Shown: positions 8,049 through 17,293, numbered from the stretch's first letter. The stretch: DNA of 64,000 nucleotides from Prevotella sp. (GCA_017548605.1 JAFYZT010000011.1:1-64000), one strand, 5' to 3'. The notes: generated from the letters alone by a model not told the origin. Program-made: numbers and translations.

Positions 8049-8483
8049 ATGAAACGAGCAATCATTTTATCATTGATGGTATTCATGGCTATTGCGCTCC
8101 ATGCTCAAAACGATTTGCAAATCTATCCGCTGTTTGAGGGGAAGATTATTCCACAAGAACGGATGGTAGTGACTCGCATCAAAGGCATGATGATGCAGAA
8201 ATACCGTTTGTCGCTCTTCCACAGCGCGGTGTTCGACGGAACGGAAGAAGAGGCGAAACGGGTATCCAGATTGATTGAGAAAGAGGAGAATATCGCCTCG
8301 TCTGACTATCAGAGCAAAAAAGTAAAAACCCTCATGCGCCAACTGCCTGCAAAAAAAGGCAAAAACCGTTTTCTCTGCTTTAAATCGAGAAACAAAAGCA
8401 AGGGATGCCACGTAGTGGTCATTTACATGGAAGGTCCACTGGCCTCGCTGAATGAACTGGAGACGATTTTGAGTTTTGAGTAG
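8049..8483 (+). CDS. Secreted hypothetical protein, possibly DUF6108 family
   Basis: This 144-residue protein starts at the ATG at 8049, just 17 bases after the previous stop. It has a signal peptide (MKRAIILSLMVFMAIALHAQ). The mature part is small and strongly basic in its second half (KKVKTLMRQLPAKKGKNRF). It resembles the short exported proteins that follow an ECF sigma factor and small membrane protein in Bacteroides and Prevotella (I recall these as DUF6108, not checked). Its function is unknown. It is probably co-transcribed with the preceding two genes. Confidence 0.65.
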   Translation: MKRAIILSLMVFMAIALHAQNDLQIYPLFEGKIIPQERMVVTRIKGMMMQKYRLSLFHSAVFDGTEEEAKRVSRLIEKEENIASSDYQSKKVKTLMRQLPAKKGKNRFLCFKSRNKSKGCHVVVIYMEGPLASLNELETILSFE

Positions 8484-8589
8484 TGTGAGGGAGGGGATTA
8501 AGAAGTTAAGGAGTTAAGCCGAATGATTTGGCGATAAAGAAATAGACTCAAATTTTCAACAAAAACTGGAAATTTAAAAAACAAAAAAT

Positions 8590-9453
8590 ATGAGAAAAAT
8601 GATTATTTGCATGGTATTTGGTGTATCATTGGCCAGCCATGCCGTTGAGACTGACAATGACACGGTAGTTATCAACAAGCCTAAGAGTGTGACAATTATC
8701 ACGGGCGATTCTATTCAAAAGATAGAGGTCATTGGTCGTGAGGACAATGATGACTACCGTTATGAGAACAGCATCCAGCTGGTTGACAGCAACTATGTGA
8801 GTCAAACGACCATCGATCCTGTGCGCTGGACCTGGGGATTGCGTGGCTTCCGTGGAGACATCACAAGCAGGAACGAGATTGCTATGAAATTCGGTATAGG
8901 CATGAATGCCGTGCTCAACGCTCCTGAACCACTTGACTTCAGCACCAGTAGTTCGTTTGAACTCATGTGGACGATAGCACAATATAATCACTATTTAGAT
9001 GCCGAGGGACACCATCGTCTATCGACCGGTTTCGCCCTCGACTGGCGCAACTACCGCATGACGGGCAGCACACGTTTTGACAAAGATGCCGACGGGCATA
9101 TTATTGCGACCAGTTATCCCGAAGGAGCCCGTCCCAAGTTCTCGCGCATCAAAGTGTTCAGTCTCTCCTTTCCCATCGAGTATTGCTATCAGTTTAACCG
9201 TCATTTCGGCATTGGAATCGGTCCTGTGCTCAACTGGAATGTCTATGGCAGTATAAAGACAAAATACAAGACCGATGGAGGTAAAATGAAAGACCTTGAC
9301 AAGCGCATCCACCAAAATCCGTTTACCATCGACTGGATGTTGCACTTCTATAATCCCAGCATCACATTCTATGTAAAATACAGTCCGATGAACGTGCTGC
9401 AAAGTGACTGGGGACCGAAATTCCAATCCATCTCGTTCGGAATTGAGATTTAA
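8590..9453 (+). CDS. Outer-membrane beta-barrel-like hypothetical protein
   Basis: This 287-residue protein has a signal peptide (residues ~1-17, ending SLASHA). After ~60 residues it becomes a run of alternating, aromatic-rich strands (WTWGLRGFRGD, HRLSTGFALDWRNYRM, YCYQFNRHFGIGIGPVLNWN), ending FQSISFGIEI, where a C-terminal hydrophobic strand closes a barrel. This is typical of small Bacteroidetes outer-membrane barrels. It is the last gene of the ECF sigma locus (6880-9453), so it may be the envelope product that locus controls. Function beyond that is unknown. Confidence 0.6.
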   Translation: MRKMIICMVFGVSLASHAVETDNDTVVINKPKSVTIITGDSIQKIEVIGREDNDDYRYENSIQLVDSNYVSQTTIDPVRWTWGLRGFRGDITSRNEIAMKFGIGMNAVLNAPEPLDFSTSSSFELMWTIAQYNHYLDAEGHHRLSTGFALDWRNYRMTGSTRFDKDADGHIIATSYPEGARPKFSRIKVFSLSFPIEYCYQFNRHFGIGIGPVLNWNVYGSIKTKYKTDGGKMKDLDKRIHQNPFTIDWMLHFYNPSITFYVKYSPMNVLQSDWGPKFQSISFGIEI

Positions 9454-9475
9454 AGGGAGGGAAGTCAAAAGGAGT

Positions 9476-9772
9476 ACCCACCCTAACCCTTCAGAAAAGG
9501 TGAGAAACCCACCCTAGCCATCCCAAAGGGAGGGAACAGGAAAGATGAGAAACCCACCCTAACCCTCCCAAAGGGAGGGAACAGGAAGGATGAGAAACCC
9601 ACCCTAACCCTCCCAAAGGGAGGGAACAGGAAGGATGAGAAACCCACCCTAGCCATCCCAAAGGGAGGGAACAGGAAGGATGAGAAACCCACCCTAACCC
9701 TCCCAAAGGGAGGGAACAGGAAGGGATGAGAAACCCACCCTAGCCCTCCCAAAGGGAGGGAACAGGAAGGGT
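9476..9772. repeat. Tandem 45-base palindromic repeat array
   Basis: CACCCTA(A/G)CC(C/A)TCCCAAAGGGAGGG followed by AACAGGAAGGATGAGAAAC recurs six times with a 45-46 base period from about 9508, after a degenerate first copy at 9478. Each unit holds the CCCTCCC-AAA-GGGAGGG palindrome. Because 45 is a multiple of three, long repetitive frames appear on both strands; they are artefacts of the array. It lies between convergent genes. Confidence 0.9.
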
Positions 9773-9819
9773 GAGAGAGTTCCTGTATCCTTTTCTTTTA
9801 TGTGTTCATCATAACTCCC

Positions 9820-10341
9820 TTATCCTCGACCCAATCTTTTAATGCAAATACAGATAACAAAAACATCGCATATAATGATTATTATAGTGGGAATGACGTT
9901 CCCTAAAAAGTTACACCAGCCCAAGGATTCTAACTCTATATCCAAATTGGAAAAAGTGTAAACGAGAAAATCTATCAACACGAATATTGCCCAAATAATA
10001 ACGACAATAACCGCCAAATAGAATGTCACGCTCAACGCCCTCTTCACTCCCACCGATTGTCTATTAGCGTCACGTAGAGAATGCTTGTCATCGCATCCGG
10101 GCATTATCACGTATCGGTATCTCTTCCAAAATTTTTTGGTGGCAACTATTCCGCAAATAACACTTGTCAACAGAGGTAAAGGATATCTTATAAGATATGA
10201 CAGGACTTCTCTACTTTCCGAAATCAAAACAAATCCTTCAATACACAACATAGAGAGAAATGATATGCCCCAAATAAGCAATAAGGATACGAATTCAAAT
10301 ACAATTATTTGGATTGTTTTTTTCATCTGAATAAATGTCAT
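9820..10341 (-). CDS. Hypothetical integral membrane protein
   Basis: This is a 173-residue protein with about four hydrophobic segments (residues ~10-38, ~48-66, ~103-130, ~148-168). A basic loop (KKFWKRYRYVIMPGCDDKHSLRDANRQS) lies between the second and third. No family is recognised. It may start at the second methionine (10326). It lies 22 bases after the kinase gene on the same strand and is likely the last gene of the operon beginning at 12200. Confidence 0.6.
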   Translation of the reverse strand: MTFIQMKKTIQIIVFEFVSLLLIWGISFLSMLCIEGFVLISESREVLSYLIRYPLPLLTSVICGIVATKKFWKRYRYVIMPGCDDKHSLRDANRQSVGVKRALSVTFYLAVIVVIIWAIFVLIDFLVYTFSNLDIELESLGWCNFLGNVIPTIIIIICDVFVICICIKRLGRG

Positions 10342-10363
10342 AGTTTAAATATCAAACGTTTCA

Positions 10364-10894
10364 TCATAATAGAGTTTTGAAACATAGAGATATAACCTCC
10401 TCAAATTCCTTATCAATCAACGTTATTTTCTCACCGCTCTGTTTGAACGCTTTGATGTAATGATGGTTATCGGCTTTTAATGATTCGAGGGTACATTCCG
10501 AGTCATACAATCTTGTCTCTATGTCAGAGGCATGATTCCTAATCTCATCGAAATGAGCATCGATATATGAATCTGTCATAGCAAGACATATAAACCTAAT
10601 AGACTGCAAATAGTTTTCATTGAAATCCTTTCTCCAATCAGGAGGAATATAGCATCCTTCGACTATCAGATTTTGCCGATTCTCAATCGCTGTCTTTACC
10701 ATCTCACGGACAATCGGCCAGAGATAACCGGTGAGGGCATCATCGTCTTCAGGAGTTAGTCGGGTATTCCCACTACGAATCAGCCCCATTTTCAGGTGGT
10801 CCATGGAGAGATAAGGAAATTTATATTCCTCCAACATCCGTTGTGCCAGAAGTGTCTTACCTGTGTGTGATGCACCTGTAATCAGAATGATCAT
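10364..10894 (-). CDS. P-loop ATPase/kinase-like protein
   Basis: This 176-residue protein starts at the ATG at 10894, which overlaps the upstream stop as ATGA. A Walker A P-loop lies at residues ~6-13 (GASHTGKT) right at the N-terminus. It continues like small-molecule kinases: [15 protein letters not shown] (substrate-side aspartate), then a hydrophobic strand [12 protein letters not shown] as Walker B-like. The length and layout fit the AAA_18/shikimate- or cytidylate-kinase-like group, often found beside antibiotic-modifying enzymes. The substrate is unknown. Translational coupling to the acetyltransferase suggests a shared substrate. Confidence 0.75.
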   Translation of the reverse strand: MIILITGASHTGKTLLAQRMLEEYKFPYLSMDHLKMGLIRSGNTRLTPEDDDALTGYLWPIVREMVKTAIENRQNLIVEGCYIPPDWRKDFNENYLQSIRFICLAMTDSYIDAHFDEIRNHASDIETRLYDSECTLESLKADNHHYIKAFKQSGEKITLIDKEFEEVISLCFKTLL

Positions 10895-11547
10895 AGTCTT
10901 GACTTTATTTCGTTTCGGACTATTTCCATGTCGCCACAAGAGAGGATAGGCATAAGGGTCTCAATTTCTTCGATGCTTTTATCCCACCATTTAAATTGAA
11001 GCAACAAACCTATCAACTCATCATCAAAACGTTTCCTGACGAAACGACACGGATTGCCTACTGCAATAGAATAAGGAGGAATATCTTTTGCCACGACAGA
11101 GTTTGCTCCTATAATAGCCCCGTCACCGACATGAACGCCGGGCATGACGGTTACATTTTGCCCAATCCAAACATCATTACCTATAACCGTATCGCCTTTC
11201 AATGGCAGTTCATCTTTTACGGGAGCCATAGCACTACCCCAGTCACCGCCCATAATGTAGAAGGGATAAGTCGTTGCACAATCCATTCTATGATTAGCAC
11301 CGTTCATGACAAATTCCACACCCTTAGCGATGGCGCAGAACTTTCCAATAATCAGTTTGTCGCCTATGAAGTCGTAAAAATGAGTGACATGCTTCTCAAA
11401 CTGGTCAGCACCGTCCACGTCATCGTAATACGTATAGTCGCCTACGATGATACGCGGATTCTTCACCACATTTTTGATGTAACAAAGGCTTGGAATATTT
11501 GGATTCGGAAACGCCTCGTTCGGATTAGGTCTATGGATTATCTTCAT
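10891..11547 (-). CDS. CatB/Vat-type xenobiotic O-acetyltransferase
   Basis: This 218-residue left-handed beta-helix (hexapeptide-repeat) acetyltransferase matches the Vat/CatB group. It has an N-terminal [18 protein letters not shown], the [11 protein letters not shown] coil, the catalytic histidine region [15 protein letters not shown] (His ~ residue 83), [16 protein letters not shown], and the C-terminal helices with [10 protein letters not shown]. Family members acetylate streptogramin A or chloramphenicol using acetyl-CoA; whether this one confers resistance cannot be read from sequence. It overlaps both neighbours by 4 bases, so it is the middle of a coupled trio. Confidence 0.88.
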   Translation of the reverse strand: MKIIHRPNPNEAFPNPNIPSLCYIKNVVKNPRIIVGDYTYYDDVDGADQFEKHVTHFYDFIGDKLIIGKFCAIAKGVEFVMNGANHRMDCATTYPFYIMGGDWGSAMAPVKDELPLKGDTVIGNDVWIGQNVTVMPGVHVGDGAIIGANSVVAKDIPPYSIAVGNPCRFVRKRFDDELIGLLLQFKWWDKSIEEIETLMPILSCGDMEIVRNEIKSRL

Positions 11548-12200
11548 ATTTCGTTTGCTATTTCGATGAGTTCTTCCATGCTGTCAATTATGTAATCAGC
11601 TCCAGCTTCCAGTAGTTCCTTTTTTGTTCCGTTTCCCCAAGTCACACCACATGTCATTGTCCCTGCGTTGACACCCATCAAGATATCTACTGCCATATCT
11701 CCAACGACAAGCGTCTCGGAGGCCTCAAATTGCATGGCAGCAAGTGTTTTCAGAACTGGCTCTGGATGGGGCTTTGCTTTTTCCACATCATCGGCTCCTA
11801 TCAGGTAAGAAACGCAATCTGAGATGCCCATATCCTTGGTAAGTTCAGACAATGAAGCATGGGAACGGGACGATGCAATCGTGAGCGTGAATCCCTTTTC
11901 TTTTAAGATGAACAACGTTTCCACCACATGAGGGAATGCTTGCGGTTTGATGGTCTGAAGGTTCTCATTGAAGATTCTCCTGTACGTATCAGCACAGCGT
12001 TGGAGCTGCTCCGCTTGCAAATCAGGAAACATCGCTTTGAAACAGCCGGCAAGAGGCAGTCCAATGGTAGAAGCACATTCATTATCACTACGCCTTGGCA
12101 GCTGAAGTTCCGCTATGGTCATCTGCATTGTCGTAACGATATTCTTTCTGGTGTCACCCAATGTACCGTCAAAGTCGAAGATTATCAGTTTCCTTTTCAT
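11544..12200 (-). CDS. HAD family hydrolase (phosphoglycolate phosphatase-like)
   Basis: This 218-residue HAD protein has motif [10 protein letters not shown] at ~8-16 (nucleophile Asp8), a helical cap (~17-80), motif II IASSRS (~108-113), and a motif III/IV region with [10 protein letters not shown] (~138-147) and [16 protein letters not shown] (~162-177). The cap type matches Gph/PgmB-like phosphatases. It is the first gene of an operon whose next two genes overlap it and each other by ATGA junctions, so it is probably co-expressed with the Vat-like enzyme. The substrate is unknown. Confidence 0.88.
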   Translation of the reverse strand: MKRKLIIFDFDGTLGDTRKNIVTTMQMTIAELQLPRRSDNECASTIGLPLAGCFKAMFPDLQAEQLQRCADTYRRIFNENLQTIKPQAFPHVVETLFILKEKGFTLTIASSRSHASLSELTKDMGISDCVSYLIGADDVEKAKPHPEPVLKTLAAMQFEASETLVVGDMAVDILMGVNAGTMTCGVTWGNGTKKELLEAGADYIIDSMEELIEIANEI

Positions 12201-12283
12201 CGTTTCTTGGAGTAGTAGGAAAGGGCAAACAATTGGCTTAGGTCCTTAACTTCTTTAATTTCTCTCGAAATGCGAAAGTCAAG

Positions 12284-14254
12284 TTATTTAGTATATCCGC
12301 TTTCGGGATTCTCATACATCGTGATAGGGATTCTGAACTTCATCATCTCATCGAGGTTGTGTACGGGATGCTCCACATCCTGCGGGATGGGACGGTGGGA
12401 GAAAGTCTGGAAATAGAGCAAGCATGCGTCACGCCACCACACGGCATCGCGTGCCTGGATGCGTAGTTTGTGCTGTACCTCGTTGAAACGCTGAGTATCG
12501 ACATAGGGTTGCATGGCATCCCATACTGCCAGGAAATGACGTGCCTGACCGACACCTTCGTTGTATTTATGGCACAGTTCGTCCCAGAAAGTGCGTCCAC
12601 TATTCATACGGTGGTCCCATGGCACGTGGTGAAACCACGTCAACAGGTTCTCAGGGCATGTATTGATATCGTTATAGAGGGTACACAGTTCGGCGGGATA
12701 CTGCTTAACATTGGCCGAGCCTGTCAGCGTACGGTCGAAGCCCATTCCAATGGAGTCGGCACGATGGTAATAGGGCGGTGTCCAGTCTGCTCTCAAGCCT
12801 GGCGGATTATACCAAGGCTCAGGTCCGTAATGATGCCCCCCGGCAAAGATATGATGGATGCCCAGCGGCATCATGTAGCTGACTACTGCCTCACGGCTGT
12901 CGAGCATCATCGAGGTCAGGGATGAGAGTTGAGGAGTGTGGGGTGAGAACGTTTGCATGAGCCATTCCTCCGCTATCTCTTTTGATGTCAGTGAGGGATT
13001 CCATGCCAGTCGTCCGAAGGCATACCAGTTGGCTTGTGCAAAGTGGTGACCACACCAGTTCGTGTCGTCGCCTATATTGGCTACGCCAGCCATCGCCCTC
13101 AAACTGCCAGGCTTCACGAAAGAGAAGAACTCCTTCCACATCGTGGCAAGATAGGCCAGATGGTTGGCGGCTCCGAGGTATTCCTGCGTAATCTGGAACT
13201 CCACCATCATCGGTGTCTTCTGCATGGCTGTGAACAACGGGCTATAAGGCTCACGGGGCTGGAAGTCCACGGGGCCGTTCTTTATTTGGATGATGACATT
13301 ATCGGCAAACTGACCGTCGAGCGGCATGAACTCTTCGTAGGCCTGGTTGGCCCGGTCGTTACTTTGAGGATTATAGACAAATGCGCGCCACATCACTATG
13401 CCGTTATGCGGCCGCAATACCTCGGCCAACATGTTGGCACCATCAGCGTGTGTGCGTCCGAAGTCCTGCGGACCAGGTTCCCCTTCTGAATTAGCTTTCA
13501 CGAGGAAGCCTCCGAAGTCAGGGATGAGCTTGTATATCTCGTTCACTTTGTCCTTCCACCAACGGACAACGTCGGCATCGAGCGGGTCGGCCGTCTTCAG
13601 TCCACCCAACTTGATGGGCGAGGCGAAGTTGATGGAGAGATAGACACGGATGCCATAGGGCCGCAACTGGTCGGCAATGGTCTTCGCTTTCTGCAAGTTG
13701 TCGGCAGACAATGCCTCTGGCTTGGCATTCACATTATTGAGCACGGTACCATTGATGCCGATTGACGCATTGGCCCGTCCATACATCTTCATTCGCGCAG
13801 GGTCGGGATTCAAGAAGATACTCCTGCCCGCAAAGCCTCGTTCCACGGTGCCGTTAGGGTTATCCCAATGGTTCAAGATACGGAGGTCATAGGCCGGCTG
13901 TTCCCTGATGTCGAGGTTAACACAGGATTGGCCTGTCTGTTGCAGGCGTAATAAGTGATAGGCTCCGTAGAGCAGGCCCGCATCATTGGCTGCGGCTATC
14001 ACGGTCTTTCCTCCCTGGCTCTTGATGGCATAGGCATCCTTAGCCATGCCTTTCTGTCGTTTCAGCACCACAGGACCTCCCTGCCAATAGGTTTGCAACT
14101 CGGTCATGGCCGTACACTTCACACCCGTTACCGTGGCCGATGTGTTGGTTGTGTCGAAGCGAAGCCACAGACGGCTACCATCCTCGCCATATACGGCAGC
14201 GTATCCTGCCAACAGCAGGAAAAGAGTCAAGATGATGTTTGCTTTCTTTGTCAT
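12284..14254 (-). CDS. Secreted alpha-glucuronidase, GH67
   Basis: This 656-residue enzyme has a signal peptide (~1-23, ending AAVYG). The GH67 signature region is clear: an N-terminal beta domain, then the barrel with RILNHWDNPNGTVERGFAG (~128-146), PDFGGFLVKANSEGEPGPQD (~250-269, the catalytic carboxylate segment), and the C-terminal MPLGIHHIFAGGHHYGPEPW and HHVPWDHRM helical domain. It removes (4-O-methyl)glucuronic acid from xylo-oligosaccharides. Released glucuronate could feed glucuronate isomerase (49597-51000). No xylanase cluster surrounds it, so it is a solitary unit with its own promoter. Confidence 0.93.
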   Translation of the reverse strand: MTKKANIILTLFLLLAGYAAVYGEDGSRLWLRFDTTNTSATVTGVKCTAMTELQTYWQGGPVVLKRQKGMAKDAYAIKSQGGKTVIAAANDAGLLYGAYHLLRLQQTGQSCVNLDIREQPAYDLRILNHWDNPNGTVERGFAGRSIFLNPDPARMKMYGRANASIGINGTVLNNVNAKPEALSADNLQKAKTIADQLRPYGIRVYLSINFASPIKLGGLKTADPLDADVVRWWKDKVNEIYKLIPDFGGFLVKANSEGEPGPQDFGRTHADGANMLAEVLRPHNGIVMWRAFVYNPQSNDRANQAYEEFMPLDGQFADNVIIQIKNGPVDFQPREPYSPLFTAMQKTPMMVEFQITQEYLGAANHLAYLATMWKEFFSFVKPGSLRAMAGVANIGDDTNWCGHHFAQANWYAFGRLAWNPSLTSKEIAEEWLMQTFSPHTPQLSSLTSMMLDSREAVVSYMMPLGIHHIFAGGHHYGPEPWYNPPGLRADWTPPYYHRADSIGMGFDRTLTGSANVKQYPAELCTLYNDINTCPENLLTWFHHVPWDHRMNSGRTFWDELCHKYNEGVGQARHFLAVWDAMQPYVDTQRFNEVQHKLRIQARDAVWWRDACLLYFQTFSHRPIPQDVEHPVHNLDEMMKFRIPITMYENPESGYTK

Positions 14255-14284
14255 ATTGATTATCTGTTTATCTTACTTATTGTG

Positions 14285-14292
14285 CAAATATA
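14285..14292 (-). promoter_or_regulatory. -7 element for the GH67 gene
   Basis: TATATTTG on the minus strand (14292-14285) is a consensus TAnnTTTG, about 31 bases before the ATG at 14254. I see no clear TTTG at the usual upstream distance. Confidence 0.5.
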
Positions 14293-14451
14293 CAAAATGT
14301 TTTTGAAAAGGGGGTTGCATTATACCCTTTTTTGGTGGTTTAGTATTATTTAGTCGAAATACATACTCATTGATGGAAGAAAGACATCATGTTCTCTAAA
14401 AAAAGAGGACAAAAGTGGCTTAAGTTCCAATTATTTTGTATTTTTGCAAAT

Positions 14452-14757
14452 GCAACGACATGTCTTCTGACCATTGCCGTAGCACTACATTGCGGGAAAA
14501 GCGACACTGTACGCTTTGTTTTTGGCTACTTGAACCTGAGAAATTCAAATCCTGTTCAAAGACAATCGCAGAGGTGACGCCTACGGATGTGTATATCATA
14601 CGCAACCGGAGTGTGCCGAGGGTCTTGTGCCCTCACGCACACTTTTGGGTGTATTGTATATACTCGTGGGGGTATCAAATCTGTTCGTTCTAACAGGAAG
14701 GCTTTCTCAGGGCCGAAGTAGCAGAACGGGCAGCAGGAGATACCCTCATTTTTTCTT
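14452..14757 (+). ncRNA. Structured RNA candidate upstream of the methylase gene
   Basis: A consensus -7 element TATTTTTG (14439-14446) precedes a 300-base stretch that is full of paired segments. TGTGTAT/ATACGCA forms a stem near 14588-14604. GTGTGC/GCACAC plus GAGGG/CCCTC forms one near 14611-14642. A 10-pair stem joins TGTTCGTTCT (14682-14691) and AGAACGGGCA (14722-14731). GGTATC and GATACC pair around it, and the end is ...CCCTCATTTTTT. The short open frames here lack normal codon use. It could be a free-standing RNA or a long 5' leader of the methylase gene. I do not recognise a known family. Confidence 0.4.
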
Positions 14758-14828
14758 CTTGTAGTAACCCTGAAAACGCGAATCCCTTCTGACGCTTGGG
14801 TATCAGTCAGACCATTTGCTGCTGACCA

Positions 14829-16718
14829 ATGCCCGACCATTCGGTTGATATTTCAGAAAACGATTTCCTTCCCGATATTTTGGAACTTTTGTTGCGCGAC
14901 CACACCACGGGTCGGCATATCTTTTGGGCTACCCACGACTACGAACAATTTGGCGATGGCTATCAATATGCCGACGAGATACGTCCGGAGAACATCACTG
15001 ACGAAAACGGCAAGATTATCAAGCCCCGAGTACTGAAAACGAAGGAGCAACAGACTGATCGTTCAAGAGATATGGCAGAGGTATTCACTCCTTCGTGGGT
15101 AGTGAAGAAGATGGTGAACTATGTTGACATCGAGATTAAAACGCGCTGCCTGGAGCTGACATGCGGCGAAGCCCCCTTTCTCGTTTCCCGCTACGATGCC
15201 ACTACGGGCGAGCCTATTGACATTAACGAGCGTGTGGGAATACTCGACCGTAAACTTCGCATGGTAAATGACCAGCGACTCAGCGATGAGGATTGGTTAG
15301 CCCAAGTGCGACAGGCATTCCAAAGCACATACGGTTATGAGTGGCAGGGCGACAGTCTGCTGCTGGCACGCGAAAATCTGTTCTATACTTTTGTTGAGCA
15401 CTATGAGGCACGTTACGGCTGCACGCCCGACATAGGGCTGTTACAAGAATTTGCCGAAATCATCTCATGGAACCTATGGCAAATGGACGGTCTTACCTAC
15501 CGAATACCGAGCGAGAAGAAGGAGGAGCCACAAGATGAACTCTCCCTTTTCAATGAGGGCCCTGCTGAGACACCCCCACCCTTTTGCATCATCATGGACT
15601 GGCAAAAAGGAAAGACCTTCAAAGTAAATGACATTAAAAAGCGATTAACTAAAAACCAAAATAATATGAAGTTCGATGTAATTATTGGTAATCCACCATA
15701 TCAAGAGGAAACTATTGGCGAAAATGAGACATATGCACCACAGATCTATGATAAGTTTCTTGAAGAATCTTACAAGGTTGCAGAATCTGTGTTAATGATT
15801 CATCCTGGACGTTTCCTTTTTAATGCAGGCAGTACGTCAAAAGCATGGAATAAAAAAATGCTTAACGATCCTCATTTTAAAATTTTACATTATGAATCAA
15901 ATACAAAAAAAATATTTCCAAATTCAGAAATCACAGGGGGCATCGCTATTTCATATCATGATGAAAAACACCAATTTGGTGCCATTGGTGTATTTACATC
16001 TTTTATGGAATTAAATATGATTCTCAAAAAAGTTACATTACAAGAAGGATTTGAAAGTTTTAAGAACATTGTTATATCCAGAACCGTATATAGACTCACC
16101 GATAAACTTCACAAGGATTATCCCAATGCTGTTTCTCAACTAAGTAAAGGACATGCTTATGATATGTCATCTAATATTTTTGAACGTCTTCCTCACATTT
16201 TTTATGAAGAGATTCCAAATGATGGGTTCTTGTATATTCGTATGTTAGGAAGATGTGACGGAAACCGAGCGTATCGATATATCAGAAGAGATTATGTTAA
16301 TAATGTAATAAACTTGGAAAAGTATAAAATAGTTCTTGCAAGAGCAGATGGAGCAGCAGGAACTATAGGTAATCCTATTCCTGCAAGAGTTATAGGTAAT
16401 CCAACAATTGAACCACCCATGACAGGAACAACAGAAAGTTTTCTAAGTATTGGATCATTTACTAATAAAAATGAAGCAAAAGCTGCATTGCTTTATGTGA
16501 AGACAAAGTTTGTACGCACTCTATTGAGTATCTTAAAAACCACACAAGATATAACCCCTGACAAATGGGCTTACGTCCCCCTTCAAGACTTTACCCCTTC
16601 TTCTGACATCGACTGGTCAAAGACCATTCCAGAGATAGATAAGCAACTCTATCGAAAATATGGACTTACAAAAGAGGAGATAGAATTTATCGAAACGAAA
16701 GTAAAGGAAATGAATTAA
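14829..16718 (+). CDS. N6-adenine DNA methylase (Eco57I-like, restriction-modification)
   Basis: This 629-residue protein has a motif X-like FTPSWVVKKMVNYVD at ~85-99, followed by motif I LELTCGEAPFL (~108-118), which forms the SAM site. Motif IV NPPYQ at ~285-289 (within FDVIIGNPPYQ) is the adenine-flipping catalytic motif. The C-terminal ~300 residues would be the target-recognition region. Both core motifs are intact, so it should be active. Base composition changes inside the gene: the segment after ~15640 is clearly more AT-rich than the first 800 bases, as expected of an exchanged recognition domain. Its likely partner is the helicase-nuclease at 17392, with a toxin-antitoxin pair inverted between them. 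Confidence 0.82.
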   Translation: MPDHSVDISENDFLPDILELLLRDHTTGRHIFWATHDYEQFGDGYQYADEIRPENITDENGKIIKPRVLKTKEQQTDRSRDMAEVFTPSWVVKKMVNYVDIEIKTRCLELTCGEAPFLVSRYDATTGEPIDINERVGILDRKLRMVNDQRLSDEDWLAQVRQAFQSTYGYEWQGDSLLLARENLFYTFVEHYEARYGCTPDIGLLQEFAEIISWNLWQMDGLTYRIPSEKKEEPQDELSLFNEGPAETPPPFCIIMDWQKGKTFKVNDIKKRLTKNQNNMKFDVIIGNPPYQEETIGENETYAPQIYDKFLEESYKVAESVLMIHPGRFLFNAGSTSKAWNKKMLNDPHFKILHYESNTKKIFPNSEITGGIAISYHDEKHQFGAIGVFTSFMELNMILKKVTLQEGFESFKNIVISRTVYRLTDKLHKDYPNAVSQLSKGHAYDMSSNIFERLPHIFYEEIPNDGFLYIRMLGRCDGNRAYRYIRRDYVNNVINLEKYKIVLARADGAAGTIGNPIPARVIGNPTIEPPMTGTTESFLSIGSFTNKNEAKAALLYVKTKFVRTLLSILKTTQDITPDKWAYVPLQDFTPSSDIDWSKTIPEIDKQLYRKYGLTKEEIEFIETKVKEMN

Positions 16719-16753
16719 GGACTATGAAGAAGCAAAAGTGTGAAAAGAATCTT

Positions 16754-17032
16754 CTATTTATCACCATAATGCCCGTAAGCAGAGAGCACGTCTACATAGA
16801 CTTCGGTTTCGAAAATTTCGTAAATAAGCCTGTGTTTCTTGGTAATGGTTCGGCTCCACTGCCCAGTACGGTCACCCTTCAACTGTTCGGGATGACCTGT
16901 ACCTGTACGAGGATGCAACATCAGTTCGTTGAGCAGTTTCACAGCCTTTTTATGGGCTGCTGGTTCGCTATGGCGCAGTTTTGCCAAATCTTCCTCGGCC
17001 TTCAGAGAAAAAACGATATCATACATTGTCAA
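16754..17032 (-). CDS. Txe/YoeB-type addiction module toxin
   Basis: This 92-residue protein has the RelE/YoeB fold sequence pattern: FSLKAEEDLAKLR (N-terminal helix), KKAVKLLNEL, HPRTGTGHPEQLKG, and the conserved end SRTITKKHRLIYEI ... YGHYG, with the catalytic Arg/His/Tyr residues of the family. Such toxins cut mRNA in the ribosome. Its start overlaps the antitoxin stop by 4 bases. The module lies on the opposite strand between the methylase and helicase genes, where it would penalise loss of the island. Confidence 0.88.
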   Translation of the reverse strand: MTMYDIVFSLKAEEDLAKLRHSEPAAHKKAVKLLNELMLHPRTGTGHPEQLKGDRTGQWSRTITKKHRLIYEIFETEVYVDVLSAYGHYGDK

Positions 17033-17274
17033 AGAGAATTAAGCCAAGCGTTCATTTCCTCAGGGTTTGAAAAACGTTTGCCTTTACCCTGTTTGATTTC
17101 CTCGCGGGCCTCATCAACCCTTGCGAAGAACTCTTCCTTTGTCATCCGCGTCGGGTCTTCCTTTTCTGCCACTAGCTTACGCAGATATCTTGCAGCCCGC
17201 TTCAGCAGCTTCTCATCCTCGGCAATGATGCTCATGTTGCGTAGAATTTCGGCATTCATTTGTGTTGCAGTCAT
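17029..17274 (-). CDS. Antitoxin partner of the YoeB-type toxin
   Basis: This 81-residue protein is helical and charged (MTATQMNAEILRNMSIIAED ... FFARVDEAREEIKQGKG ... WLNSL). The pattern, an N-terminal dimerising helix pair and a basic/acidic C-terminus, is that of the antitoxins paired with Txe/YoeB in Bacteroidetes; it does not look like a classical Phd/YefM. It precedes the toxin and overlaps it by ATGA, the usual order. A -7 element lies at 17294-17301. Confidence 0.8.
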   Translation of the reverse strand: MTATQMNAEILRNMSIIAEDEKLLKRAARYLRKLVAEKEDPTRMTKEEFFARVDEAREEIKQGKGKRFSNPEEMNAWLNSL

Positions 17275-17293
17275 GACTTCTTAGTTTTTGTTG

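Noticed and set aside
9483-9752. Long minus-strand frame in the 9.5-9.8 kb array (repeated FSSFLFPPFG)
   Set aside because: It is produced by a repeat whose 45-base period is a multiple of three. Both strands show such frames, and the codon content is just the repeat.
7351-9772. CRISPR array
   Set aside because: The 40-45 base units are tandem copies without unique spacers, are palindromic and GC-rich, and no cas genes are present.
14556-14840. Minus-strand frame in the structured region before the methylase
   Set aside because: It overlaps the methylase start and follows a heavily base-paired region; codon use is unlike the other genes here. RNA structure is a better explanation.
16718-16760. 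Truncated fourth gene between methylase and toxin
   Set aside because: Only a 35-base gap lies between the convergent stops, with no start codon or frame.
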